A stretch of DNA of 64,000 nucleotides, taken from assembly GCF_020283565.1 (NCBI RefSeq), contig NC_060065.1, forward strand, positions 38,118,409 through 38,182,408. The letters are read 5' to 3'. Below, piece after piece: positions 1 through 9,755 of the stretch. The notes under the pieces were generated by a model. That model did no database searches and had not been told where the DNA came from. It was given only the letters and a program-made list of their open reading frames with translations. The stretch is from Trifolium pratense. Its lineage: Eukaryota > Streptophyta > Magnoliopsida > Fabales > Fabaceae. A program made the position numbers and the translations under genes. The first letter of the stretch is position 1. The number at the start of each line of letters is the position of its first letter.

Positions 1-239
1 AGATGCCGCGAATTTGAAAAAAATATATTTTACTCAAGCCTTAAGTAATGCTTATGCTTATGATGTGCCAATTAGCCAACTTCCGAAACCTAGCTTAAAA
101 GGAGATGATGTTGCTATATATTAAAATCCCTCAAGAGGAATATAAGGCGGGCTTGGAAGATTGTCAAAATCACTTTCACGGTAGATGGTTGTTATCAAAG
201 GGTGATCCACCTCTCACACTTCAAGACTTGCGTGCCAAA
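1..239 (+). pseudogene. LINE ORF1 (DUF4283), N-terminal fragment
   Basis: The frame near 75-115 reads as a degenerate DVPISQLPKPSLKGDD-like stretch. After a small frameshift near 115-120 it continues as KIPQEEYKAGLEDCQNHFHG, then LSKGDPPLTLQDLRAK, which is the DUF4283 start of plant LINE ORF1. The coding sequence stops abruptly after the Lys codon at 237-239, exactly where the Helitron begins. Joined to 2887 the frame continues. ORF1 proteins bind LINE RNA; this copy is broken by at least two frameshifts and the insertion. Confidence 0.8.
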
Positions 240-2335
240 TCTTATCTTAATCTTAATCTTATCTTAATAATATACAAACTCAAAACCATGTTAGGGAAAG
301 AAAGCTTATTTGTCCACCTCTAACCACATTCTTGCCAAATCATCATTAATTAATATTACTTTCATTCCATATTTAGCTTATGGTGCCAACTTGGATGCTT
401 GAGTTGGAAGAAAAATTTAAATTTTGAATTTCCCTCTTCTTTTGGTTTTGTTGGGTCTTATTTTTGCATTCAAACAAGTGAAAAACTGATCTGGCCCAGT
501 TGTTGAAGCTTATTCCTCTCTGACTCTTATCAGTACACTCCCAGCGGATTTTATGGCTTTAATCGATATCTCTTCAACGTTGAACAGAACAGAGCAACCA
601 AATTCAAATTTCCCCTTCAATCTCTCACTCTGTTCTTTATCTTCTCTCATTTTTTTTGGATTGCTTCATTTCTCCTTCTCTTTTGACAAATCCAGCAACG
701 GGAAAGAATGAGGAATCATCGCACACGTCGGAGGCGAGAAAGAATGAGTAATCAGCATACACAAAGACGTTAAGGTAAGCTGAATGTCATTTATGTTTTG
801 GATTTAATTTTTTGATTGTGAATGTGAACACTCACAAAGTGCTTGATGAAATGTCTCAATATGAAAACCAGGCTTTGTGGTATTCTTCTTCAATGTTGAG
901 TATTCTTTCATTATTTGTTCAATTTATGCTTCCAACATAAGAGATTATTCGAACCCGATCTCATTTTCATTTCAGGAAAGAAAGTTCTTAGAAAGTTCTT
1001 AGGTGACAGATGGGTTCCTCTGTGTTTAAAGGAATTTGATCCCTTTTAGGAAAGAAAGTTCTTAAAACTCATAAAGGTCTCAAACTTTTGGTCATTTTGT
1101 CTCAATATGAAAGTTCTCATTTTGTTTTTTTTTTTTTTTTGCATCAATTCATTTCTTTCTTGGTGCTTGAAATATGCAGGAGCTAAAAGTAATGGAAATA
1201 AGAAAAATTATAGCTTTCTGGGATTTTGTTCATCAATCATTTCATAAAGGATGTTTCAGGTAACATAAAGCATATGCAATTTTAGGTAACACATGAAGCA
1301 TGAGATTAAATATGTATTTACTATTATAAACATAAAGCAAAAACAATTTCAGGAAACACATGATTGAATGTTTAAGAAACATGAGATTAATTGCTTTTGT
1401 GAACTTCTCAATACTTTTTTAATACTTTTTTTATGTGTTTACATGGAGTTTTGATAACATCTTTAATTATAAAATTTCTTATGATAATTCTTTTGATTTT
1501 TTCCCCTTCTTTGAGTTAACCACACGGCAACAATATCTTTTTTGCCCTTATTTCTTCTATTCTTCAATCTGTTTTATGTTTTAGTTTTGATTCGATTTCA
1601 TTTTTTTTTCCTGTTTATTGATTTTGATTTCGCATGAGATTGACTGTTCATTTCCTATGTAATTCTTATAATCCATGAGATTGGGTAGTGCTTTGTGTCA
1701 AGACGGTTAGTATTGAAGTTGTAAGAGGGTTGTTGGTTTGCTGCATTTATTCCATTTGCTTACCTTCATAACATGGCCTTAATTGTGTACATTAGGCAAC
1801 TACCCATAACCTAGCCAACTTTCGAATAAACCAATGCAAAAAATCTATATGAAGTCACTTCTTTTTATGAGCTATGAAATATAGTAGTGAATGTACTTCT
1901 TTAATGATTTCCACTTTGAGTTTCTATGAATCTAATTAAGCAGTGTTAACAAGAATGTCAAATTGTTGCAGATGTGTACAACTAATGGTACAAAGTCAAA
2001 TGTACACAAAGGTTGTTTTTGAAGGTTCGAGAAAGATAGCAAGATCGCCATGGTGCAAAAGTAGAAACGATATACCGAATTTTTAACTTCATATATCAGC
2101 AATTAGATTGCTGGCTGTTATAAGCCAATTGAATATACTTGGCATTGAAACACCAAGCAAAAAAAACACTTTGGTTATAGTAGTCTTAGTAGATAATATT
2201 ATTGTTAACTTCACCTGATAGAATAAAAGTTCAAAATACATATTGTTCATTATTTTATTTTTTTATTGAGTTTTGGTTTGATAGTTTGCTTTGTAAGAGT
2301 CTTTAACATAGTAAGCAAAGAGAGGGGTATTATGT

Positions 2336-2800
2336 AACTTTAGTATAATTAAGTTCCAAATTTATTTTAGAAAAAATATGGGCGGCGTCCCGGAAGGGTT
2401 ATGTTTATGCATATATCAACTTTGTTAAATATTATAGAGGGATGATGTTATGTAACTTTATGATAATTAAGTTTCAAGTTTTATATCTAGAAAAAACACG
2501 GTAGGCATCCCAGAAAGGTTATGTTTATGCGTGTATCGACTTTGTTAATATTTGATTTGATTGAATATAGTAATTTGTACTTCATACTTCCTGTTAAATG
2601 ATAAGAGTAACTAACAAGTATGCCATCTAAATTGAGGGGTGAAACTAAAACACAACATTTTGCCATTTGATTGAATTTAGTTAGTAATTTAATTTGTACT
2701 ATATGCTTCCCGTAATTCTTAATGGTAACCAAGAAATATTTTATCTAAATTGAGGGGTGAAACTAAGAAACAATATTTTGCCATTTTATTTATCACAAAT
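2336..2800 (+). repeat. Two tandem duplications in the Helitron 3' region
   Basis: Two diverged copies of a unit of about 117 bp lie at about 2336-2430 and 2453-2550 (shared: taattaag, gttatgtttatgc, actttgttaa). They are followed by two copies of a second unit of about 120 bp at about 2570-2690 and 2693-2800 (shared: taaattgaggggtgaaacta, attttgccatt). Both lie just inside the Helitron terminator hairpin. Confidence 0.75.
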
Positions 2801-2856
2801 TTATATAGCATTTGCAAATTGATAATTGTGTACGAAATTACTAAAAGGCGGTGTTT

Positions 2857-2874
2857 CCCGTGCGTTAGCACGGG
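2857..2874 (+). terminator. Helitron 3' terminator hairpin
   Basis: Perfect 7-bp stem CCCGTGC/GCACGGG with a 4-nt loop, followed by 8 nt and then CTAG. This structure marks the end of rolling-circle replication in Helitrons. It is seen directly in the sequence. Confidence 0.93.
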
Positions 2875-2886
2875 CACCAGAACTAG

Positions 2887-4187
2887 TTATCTAATATTTG
2901 GAAACCTTTGGGAAGATGGGGCATTGTCTCTTTAGGTAAGGGATTCTATGAATTTAAATTCTCTTCGATAGAAGACATTCGAAGTGTTCGTGCAGTGACA
3001 TCATGGAGTCTTAAACCGGGATTTATCAAATTATTTGCTTGGTCTCCAAATTTCAACCCAAAAAATTTTAAGCAAACAAACTCAATGTTGGGTTCGTTTC
3101 TTGAGTCTTCCTCAAGAATACTGGCGTCCGAAGATTCTATTTTCTATTGCTAATGGCCTTGGAACACCGGTAAGTCTCGATGCTTTTACAAGTAAGAGTT
3201 TTTTTGATAGATCCTTTGGACATTTTGCAAGAGTTCTAATTGATATTGATCTGTCTGCTAAAATAAAAAATAGAATTTGGGTTGAAAGAGAAGGTTATGC
3301 TTTTCTTGTTAATGTGGAATATGAGAATCTTCCACTCTTTTATACACATTGTCAATGTATTGGTCATAGCTTTTCTTCTTGTAAATTTAATGCTAAATCG
3401 GATAAAGAGAAAATGGTACTTCCAGAAAAGCCAAGACGTAACGTCAGCAAATACTTTCCTATTCAAAAAGAGGTTTTGGCTAATGGAAAAGAGGGTCAAG
3501 TGGATCATGCTGAAGTTGTTATTATTCCTGATTCTATCGATCAATCAGCTTTGTATGGAATAAACAATGTGTCTGCCCAAAAATGTGTTGATAATAATCC
3601 TCTTTTAGGATTTGTGGATTCCAATACACTAAGAACCATTGTTGATGGGGAGGTTATTAGTGTTGATAAGTTACAACAGGAAGACATGTGTCCTCCAATG
3701 AATGGTAAAGATCATGAGAATCAGACGGATGTTGATGTTGCTACATTACTAATTTGGAGCAGCAAAATGGGGATGATGTTGCCATGGCTACTGCTCCGGA
3801 AAGGCAGAATGTTGTTCCTGGGAGGAAGAACAACACTGATTTTAATCATAGAGCTTCTGAGGAAGTCCTAGAAGATGAAATAACGCGGGCTAATACCGAT
3901 ACCGCACAACATAATGCACGAATCATGGATCCAGATATGCCAGAGTTAATCTCTGACTCGGTAGAGGAAGTAGTAGCTGAAACTCAAACTATTTTGCAAA
4001 CTATTTTGACGATATGGAGAAAATAAATCAAGCATGGGAAAGTAGAACAAGTAACAATACCGAAGAGGAAGTTCCATTCACTCCGTACGTGTCTAAGAAA
4101 ACTAAAAAACAAAGCCTACGGATTGCGCGCAGCCTTGAGAGTTATCCTAGCCGGTCTAGGGGTCCACCTCCACGATACTCTCCATGA
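2887..4187 (+). pseudogene. LINE ORF1, C-terminal part with zinc knuckle, frameshifted
   Basis: Frame 1 (2887 to about 3084) reads LSNIWKPLGRWGIVSLGKGF onward. An apparent 2-nt deletion near 3082-3084 moves it to the frame of 3035-3871, where CWVRFLSLPQEYWRPK and VEREGYAFLVNVEYENLP are recognisable, followed by the zinc knuckle (HCQCIGHSFSSC). Further shifts lead into 3754-4026 and then 4014-4187, which carries the usual VPFTPYVSKKTKKQ tail and ends at TGA 4185-4187. It is a dead copy with at least three frameshifts. Confidence 0.82.
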
Positions 4188-5408
4188 TCCTTTCTGAGAG
4201 TTTTCTAGTCAAACATGGAAGTATGGCTAGTCAACTTCTCTTGGGTTCGATCAATCTAGAGGTTTTCTTTCGTGGGAAACCTTGCCTCATGTCCTCTTTG
4301 AAGACTAGTTTATGTATAGTCTCCCTAATTTTGGATTTGTTTTTGTTCGTTTTTTTTTTTGTTTTTGCTTTTGTTATTTTTGTTCTTTTATTTATCTTTC
4401 TTTTGTTTTTTATCTGGGTAAGGTTTGGTCCCCCACTTTGTATAGTTTCCCCTTTTTGTTTATATATTATATATGAGCAAAGAAGTATAGGATTAGTGCT
4501 ACTAGATGTCTCTATGATGTTTATTAGTCTCTATGATGTCTCTTAATACTCTTAATTTACCTAAAAAAAAAAAAAAGAAAATATAAACACGACAAACCAT
4601 ACTGTAGTTGAAGAAGTTTGAATTATTATTGATGTGTTTGTTTAAGTTTTAAAAAAAAATATTTTGTTTTGAAAATTTTTAGAGATTTTTAAAAAAATTT
4701 AAAGCTACTTTCCATTTGTTTATCATAACAAAAAAATAAAAATAAATTTTGGAGTTAAAAATGATTCTTGAAAATTTTAGGATTATCTTACACTTAGGTT
4801 CCTTTATTTTTTTAAAAAAAATAGATTCTTGAAAATTATTAGGATTAACTTTTCATTTTGGAGTTAAAAATGAATTTTTTTTTTCAAAAAATCTATAACA
4901 AGCTATCAAAATGATAAAATAGATATTTTTTTTTTAAAAAAAATAGATTTTTTCTTAAGAAATCTAAAACAGACAGACCCTATGTCTTTTGGTTTGCCTA
5001 TGGTCAAGGAAGTGATGATGAAAGAAATTAAAAATTGAAAACACATGATAAGTGTGTTGTAGACTGTTTTTATTTGTGATTATTTTTTTTCTGCTGTCTT
5101 TTTAATTGGACTCTTGTTTTTGTGGATAAGTCAAGTTCAAAATACATTTAAAATAAATGAAGGATCAATACGTACATGATTACTCAAGAGTATTTTGTGA
5201 GCATAATAACTAGCCTTGGTTAATTTAATTTGTAGAATAGATTTTTGGTTCTAGAGAACCTAATAGCAAAACTAACATTGTAAAGAAATAGGAAATTGCA
5301 AATATAAGCTCACGCCCTAGCTAACATATCAAATATAGTCTTCGTCATAGTCATAACCACCGTCCACCATCATCGTCATCATCACCACGAGTAACCTAAC
5401 ACACGAGT
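4188..5408. other. LINE 3' UTR, then AT-rich intergenic DNA
   Basis: 4188-4576 is the pyrimidine-rich LINE tail. 4577-5300 is AT-rich DNA with many A and T runs (for example 4641-4960), with no gene, tRNA or clear transposon end. 5335-5408 is the probable 3' flank of the small minus-strand ORF and repeats part of its acidic-tail coding sequence. Confidence 0.6.
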
Positions 5409-5456
5409 TTATGCGGCAGGAGCATAGTCATAACCACCATCATCGTCATCATCACC
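5340..5456 (-). repeat. Duplicated acidic-tail coding segment
   Basis: The sequence coding for the Asp run and GGYDY (5426-5456) recurs in the 3' flank at about 5346-5390, with a 7-bp insertion that breaks the frame. The second copy lies downstream of the TAA and looks like a local duplication that shortened or extended the reading frame. Confidence 0.6.
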
Positions 5457-5588
5457 TTCCCTATATGCAATTGGTGCGGAATTTCCATTCCCAGTGTGAT
5501 AATCTTCTTGAATGCAATCTACACATGTACAAACAAACGATTCACCTTCAATGCATGCAAGCTTAATGCACCTTGGGGAAATGGCCAT
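5409..5588 (-). CDS. Small acidic-tailed, Cys-containing protein, 59 aa, unknown
   Basis: On the minus strand an ATG at 5588 opens a 59-codon frame ending at TAA 5409-5411. The peptide has five Cys in its first 25 residues (positions 7, 12, 20, 22, 25), a run of five Asp near residue 46-50 and the C-terminus GGYDYAPAA. There is no signal peptide or membrane segment, so it is not a nodule cysteine-rich peptide. Support for a real gene comes from a TATA box (CTATATATATAG) at 5658-5669, about 70 bp upstream of the ATG. I do not recognise a family. It could also be a chance ORF. Confidence 0.42.
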   Translation of the reverse strand: MAISPRCIKLACIEGESFVCTCVDCIQEDYHTGNGNSAPIAYREGDDDDDGGYDYAPAA

Positions 5589-5657
5589 GGAAAGTGATTG
5601 TCTTGAAATATGAGTTGAAAAGAAGATAATGGAATTGGCTATGAGTTGCTAATTAAG

Positions 5658-5669
5658 CTATATATATAG
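5658..5669 (-). promoter_or_regulatory. Candidate TATA box of the 59-aa ORF
   Basis: CTATATATATAG is a near-ideal plant TATA box, and on the minus strand it lies about 70 bp before the ATG at 5588. A start of transcription near 5630-5638 would give a leader of about 45 nt. Confidence 0.5.
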
Positions 5670-6707
5670 TTGTGTGAATTGAGTTGAGATTAGAGAGTTG
5701 TTGTTTTTATAACAAGAAGAAAAGTTGTTGGAGTTGTTCTTCCACAAGAATGATACAAAGGGAGTGTGGATTTCATGATTAGGGTGTGTGCATAACTCAT
5801 TACCTGCATGTGTGATGCAATCTTGTGCAGCCACATCGTCAATTTGTCTTTACAAATAAGCATACACGTTGGAAAATGCAGCAAAGAATCAAGAATAACA
5901 AAATAGAATGTTTGCGTGGATGCATCATGGTTGGGACATATAATATTTTGATTCTTTCATTTTAAAGGTACCTTACCCTTTACTCAATTGTTTTCTAGCT
6001 TTTCGAATCACAAAGGGGCACAAAACTTTCAAATAAGTATGTTGATTAATCAGCATATTCTTTCACTTGTTTTTGATGAGCTTCTGGGCTCAGCATAAAA
6101 CTATTTGTTTTTGAGCTTGAAAATATAGGAAAAAGGCTCTTTAGTCCTTCATTTTGCTTCTAGGATTCCCAAAAATAAAAAAAATACTCCTGAATTTCGT
6201 CCCAGTTAGGTTTGTATCCTACGTTCCAAAATCAAATTAGTTTTGGAAGCTACAATCCAAAATCGCTTAATTTCACAAGTTGCGTTTCGAAATGATCCAA
6301 TATAGATGAAAACCCATAATTCATTGTTTCATTGATCAATTACGATATGGAATGTATTCCGATATATAACAAAAAGAGAAGTTGTTGGAGTTCTAGGTGT
6401 GAGCATTCCTTGTGTGTGATGCGATTAAGGCTAGTCCAAGCATTAAGCGGTCCAAACTGTTGATTTAGGTCGCCAATAAAATAACAATTTTTTAAAAGCA
6501 AGTTAGACTTCCAAAAGAATGAATAATTGTGAATACAATCAAACATTGTCAATACAAGGGATAAATTCTCAACTTTATGGTCTATTTTGTTCAAAAGAGG
6601 GGATAAATTTTAATGGAGGAAAGGGTAGGAAGAAAGGGTAAGGGGAGATATTTTTCTTAATTAAATATATGTTTGGTTTAAAGGAAAGGAAGAAAGAAGA
6701 AGTGAGA
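5670..6707. other. Intergenic DNA without recognised genes
   Basis: No coding sequence beyond short chance frames and no clean transposon ends were found. 6130-6300 contains the phrase 'tagtccttcattttgcttc', of a kind frequent in plant repeat-derived DNA. Confidence 0.5.
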
Positions 6708-6895
6708 ATCAACTATAAATTAATTGGTCTAAGTGGTAAAGATCTTGGTGCCCTTAAGCATGTGGTCAGGGTTCGATTCTTGACTCATGCGTATGAAAGA
6801 ACTCACCTTGTGTGCCCCACAGATTCCCCGACAGAGATTAGTCATCACTAACAGTGGTGAAAACTTCGTACCAATATCATGGTAACCCATAAAAA
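6708..6895 (+). mobile_element. tRNA-derived SINE
   Basis: An A-box-like motif (TGGTCTAAGTGGTA) near 6725 and a B box (GGTTCGATTCT) near 6771 have pol III promoter spacing, and the element ends in a short A run (6891-6896). The octamer AAGTGAGA occurs on both sides (6700-6707 and 6896-6903) and is the likely target duplication. No cloverleaf can be folded, so it is not a tRNA gene. Confidence 0.72.
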
Positions 6896-6974
6896 AAGTG
6901 AGAGATACTTTAATTAAATAAGTATATAATTTGATATTTGGTTTTTAGCGGAATACCCCCACATAAGGATCAAA

Positions 6975-7300
6975 CCAGTGACGAAGTCCCGTCACCCACT
7001 CTTTTAATCACACCCTATGAGAACCAATCAGAGGCTACCTCAGCAGAATCCCCTAAATGAGAAATATCTTTCCACCAGAGGGAAGCCCCCTAAAACCATA
7101 TGGACGACCTCCAAAATAAGCCGATGGATACAGAAGACCATATCTAACGAAAATAATATCTCCCTATCCCGTACCCCGGACAACACCATCCATCTCCACT
7201 TACCTAGTAAAGCTAGATTCACATCACGAAGATCTCTAATACCTAACCCTCATTCGATTTTGGCCTACAGAACTTTTTCCCATCTTAGACAATCTTGCGA
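6975..7300 (-). pseudogene. LINE ORF2 fragment (C-terminal RT region)
   Basis: The minus-strand translation contains NLALLGKWRW, then in shifted frames RYGLLYPS, SLWWKDISHLG and KRVGDG. This is the order seen in plant LINE ORF2 between the reverse transcriptase and the zinc-binding domain. Several frameshifts and stops are present, and only about 110 codons remain. Confidence 0.62.
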
Positions 7301-7362
7301 TCAAGGGGTCTGGTTATGGTGCATAAGCCAAACTTATGCATCATGCATAAGCTTGCTTCCTA

Positions 7363-7556
7363 CACCCCAGCCCATTTGCTTCCTACACCCAAGTCCCCAA
7401 CATAATTGTTTCGTACACCTCAGCTCATTTCGTCATACACCCCCAACATAATTGTTTCGTACACCCCAACCCATTTCGTCATACAACCCCCCCCCCCCCC
7501 CCCCCCCAACATAATTGCTTCGTATACCCCAGCTCATTTCGTCATACACCCCGAAG
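7363..7556 (+). repeat. Minisatellite with poly-C run
   Basis: About four imperfect copies of a unit of about 45 bp occur in a row (shared core: cataattgtttcgtacaccc and catttcgtcatacaccc). A run of more than 20 C interrupts the array near 7487-7507. The spacers are not unique and no cas genes are expected, so it is not a CRISPR array. Confidence 0.8.
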
Positions 7557-7782
7557 CCCATCTCCAAACTAATTGCAACTACCGGTTATCATTTCTAAAT
7601 CATCATCACCGTCACTGAAATCATCATTCATCGCCATCACAGAACTCATCACAATCGCCGGCCACACCACAACATTACGGGAATCATCATTCATCGCCAA
7701 GTTCGAGATTAGTGATTGAAAATGGTTTCTTAATAGTATAACAATTCTTAATAATAATTTCATTGTTCATTTATTTTATTAG

Positions 7783-8190
7783 AAGCCATTACACAATTAT
7801 TTTGGTTTCACATACAAGACTATCAAAACCATTAAACCATAATTATTTTGGTTTCAAAGTGATTTTGAAAAAGCTAAACAAAGACAGAAATTCATTTTAC
7901 AACGGAAGAAACAAAACCATTAGACAATTATTTTGGTTTCACATAGAAGACTATCAAAACCATTAAACCATATTTATGGTTTCAGTAATCATCATTATTT
8001 AAAACAATTTAACAATAATAATGATTTCAGTGTATAACATCTTGAAACCATTTAACCAATATTAAGGATTTAAAAATCTATTTTACCCTCATAGTCAATA
8101 TTAATGGTTTAACAATACTAATGATTATATAAAACCATTTAACAATACTAATGATTTCAGTGTATAACATCTTTAAACCATTTAACATAC
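7783..8190 (+). repeat. Short direct repeats rich in 'aaaccatt'
   Basis: A unit of about 55 bp (caattattttggtttcacat, then gactatcaaaaccattaaac) occurs at about 7791-7840 and 7923-7972. It is followed by copies of aaaccatttaac and tgatttcagtgtataacatc (8022-8175). Related 'aaaccatt...ggtttcag' motifs recur at 51040-51150 and 51955-52035. Confidence 0.6.
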
Positions 8191-9057
8191 CAAATAGGAT
8201 GAGATTCCGAAAATACAAAATAGGATTAATATTAGTTTGTCTAGCTTAGCGTTCGAGGGATGAGCGGATGTAAACCCGCCGGTCCCCTTTTTACTCCAAT
8301 TTTATTTATTAATTTTATTTGCGGAAGACAAACAACCGGAAGACAAAGTGCACGACAATCGTTCGGTCATTCGAGGGATGAGCGGATTAAACCCGCCGGT
8401 CCCCTTTTAAATCCAAATTATTTAATTACAATTTATTTTTTAGGTTTTTATCATTTTTTATTTTATTTTTTGGTTTAAATTATACAAATTAAATAAATTA
8501 GATAATAATAAAAAAAAAACAAATAACATCACAGGGATGCAGAAAGTAAGCAGGAGAGGTGCAGGTAGTAGGAAATAATCCAGGCCCGAACCACAAGAAG
8601 GCCCAGAGCGCAGCAACAAACAAAACAAACAAGGGAATGATCTGGGCTGTTTGATTAATCAAACGGCTCATGCATGATCAGGAGGGTGGAAGCACTAAGG
8701 CCACTTGATCAAGGATCAAAGGCTAAAATGGAATGGCGCGTGGAAGTAACGTTGCAGGTGCGCGCAGAGGATCAACGCCTATTCTTATGCACCATGCATA
8801 AGGAAATGCCTTATGCACCATAACTTTTGCCGCAAATAAGATGTTCAATTTGTATCGACGAATATTTTTAAAATATAAATTTTTCATAATTTATAATAAA
8901 AAATAATTAAAAATATTAGTAATCAAAGTTATGCATCGACATATATTTAGAAATTTAAAATGACAAATAAAAAGAAATGGAAGAGTATAAAATTGGGGAC
9001 CAATATTGTAATTTACGATCAGATAAAAATTTGATTATATGCAAGGCAGTAATGAAT

Positions 9058-9747
9058 AGGGGTGCTCAAATCCAAACCAATCCAAATAAAAACCGAAAAC
9101 CGATCCAAAAAAAACCGAAAACCGCAAAAAACCGAAGTTTTTTGGATGTGTTTGGATGTTCTTTTGTGAAAACCGCTGGATCGGATCGGATTTCGGATTG
9201 ATTTCTTAAAACCGATCCAAACCAAACCAAACCGCATACATATATTTTAATATTTATTTATCCTTTTATTAGTATAAATATATATTATTGCATTAACCTT
9301 TTTTCATTTTAAATTTTGTTAATACTATATGTTAGTTTAATTTAATCTATTTTAAATTTTGTTAATACTATATGTTAGTTTAATTTAATCTATTTTTTTT
9401 TTACTTTTTGTATGTTTTGAATATAATTGGTAATTGTCATTCCAAAATATTAATTTTCAATATATTATATGTTATATTTTACATCAAACTTAATATTTAT
9501 TTTGTCAAAAATGTCAAACTATTATTTTGTAGCATTTTTTATAATATTTATATTTATTAAAAAAATTATAATTTATAATTTGGATATCCAAAAACCGATC
9601 CAAATTAAACCGCATAATATTGGATCGGATTGGATCGGATTTTTTTTATTTGTCATCCAAAACCGAACCAAACCGCAAATGAATTTATTTTTGGATCGGA
9701 TGAGTTTTTGCCTCAAAACCGATCCAAACCGAACCGCGAGCACCCCT
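9058..9747. mobile_element. hAT-like MITE, about 690 bp
   Basis: The ends AGGGGTGCTC (9058-9067) and GAGCACCCCT (9738-9747) are perfect inverted repeats. AGTAATGA lies on both sides (9048-9055 and 9748-9755), an 8-bp duplication as made by hAT transposases, with 2 extra bases on the left. Subterminal regions are packed with AAACCGATCCAAA / TTGGATCGG repeats in both orientations. No coding capacity is seen. Confidence 0.78.
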
Positions 9748-9755
9748 AGTAATGA

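Larger units (their letters stand above)
240..2886 (+). mobile_element. Non-autonomous Helitron, complete ends
   Basis: The element starts with TC (240-241) after an A and ends with CTAG (2883-2886) before a T, the A^T insertion rule of Helitrons. Eight bases before the CTAG is a perfect 7-bp hairpin (2857-2874, CCCGTGC/GCACGGG with a GTTA loop), the usual 3' terminator. Removing 240-2886 fuses ...GCCAAA to TTATCTAAT and restores the LINE ORF1 frame, which fixes both ends without alignment. No Rep/helicase coding sequence is visible in its 2647 bp. The stretch 540-780 looks like a pyrimidine-rich leader ending in a GTAAGC donor-like site and may be captured host sequence; that is inference. 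Confidence 0.93.
1..4576 (+). mobile_element. Decayed LINE (L1-type), ORF1 region plus 3' end, 5' end outside window
   Basis: The two flanks (1-239 and 2887-4187) together encode a DUF4283/zinc-knuckle ORF1 typical of plant L1 LINEs. After the ORF1 stop the sequence runs through a T-rich 3' untranslated stretch and ends in a 14-bp A run (4563-4576), read here as the LINE poly(A) tail. No endonuclease or reverse transcriptase coding sequence lies between the ORF1 stop and the tail, so ORF2 appears to be deleted. The left end lies outside the window, so target duplications cannot be checked. A Helitron (240-2886) is nested inside. The family is recognised from motif order; the exact LINE clade is inference. 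Confidence 0.8.
7313..8824. mobile_element. Inverted-repeat-bounded element, about 1.5 kb
   Basis: GTTATGGTGCATAAG (7313-7327) is matched by its exact reverse complement CTTATGCACCATAAC (8810-8824). A second, inner palindromic CTTATGCATCATGCATAAGC-like motif is present near both ends (7333-7352 and 8784-8803). No transposase is visible. Inside are a minisatellite (7363-7556), duplicated 'aaccatttaacaatactaatg' units (7970-8175) and a duplicated GAGGGATGAGCGGAT segment (8254-8300 and 8372-8410). I could not find a clear target duplication, so the family is open. Confidence 0.55.

Noticed and set aside
3035..3871. 278-aa open frame as a host gene
   Set aside because: It is the DUF4283/zinc-knuckle part of LINE ORF1; the N-terminal part lies in another frame and the reading is broken by frameshifts.
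7363..7556. CRISPR-like spaced repeats
   Set aside because: Units are contiguous, imperfect copies without unique spacers, in a plant nuclear genome; it is a minisatellite.
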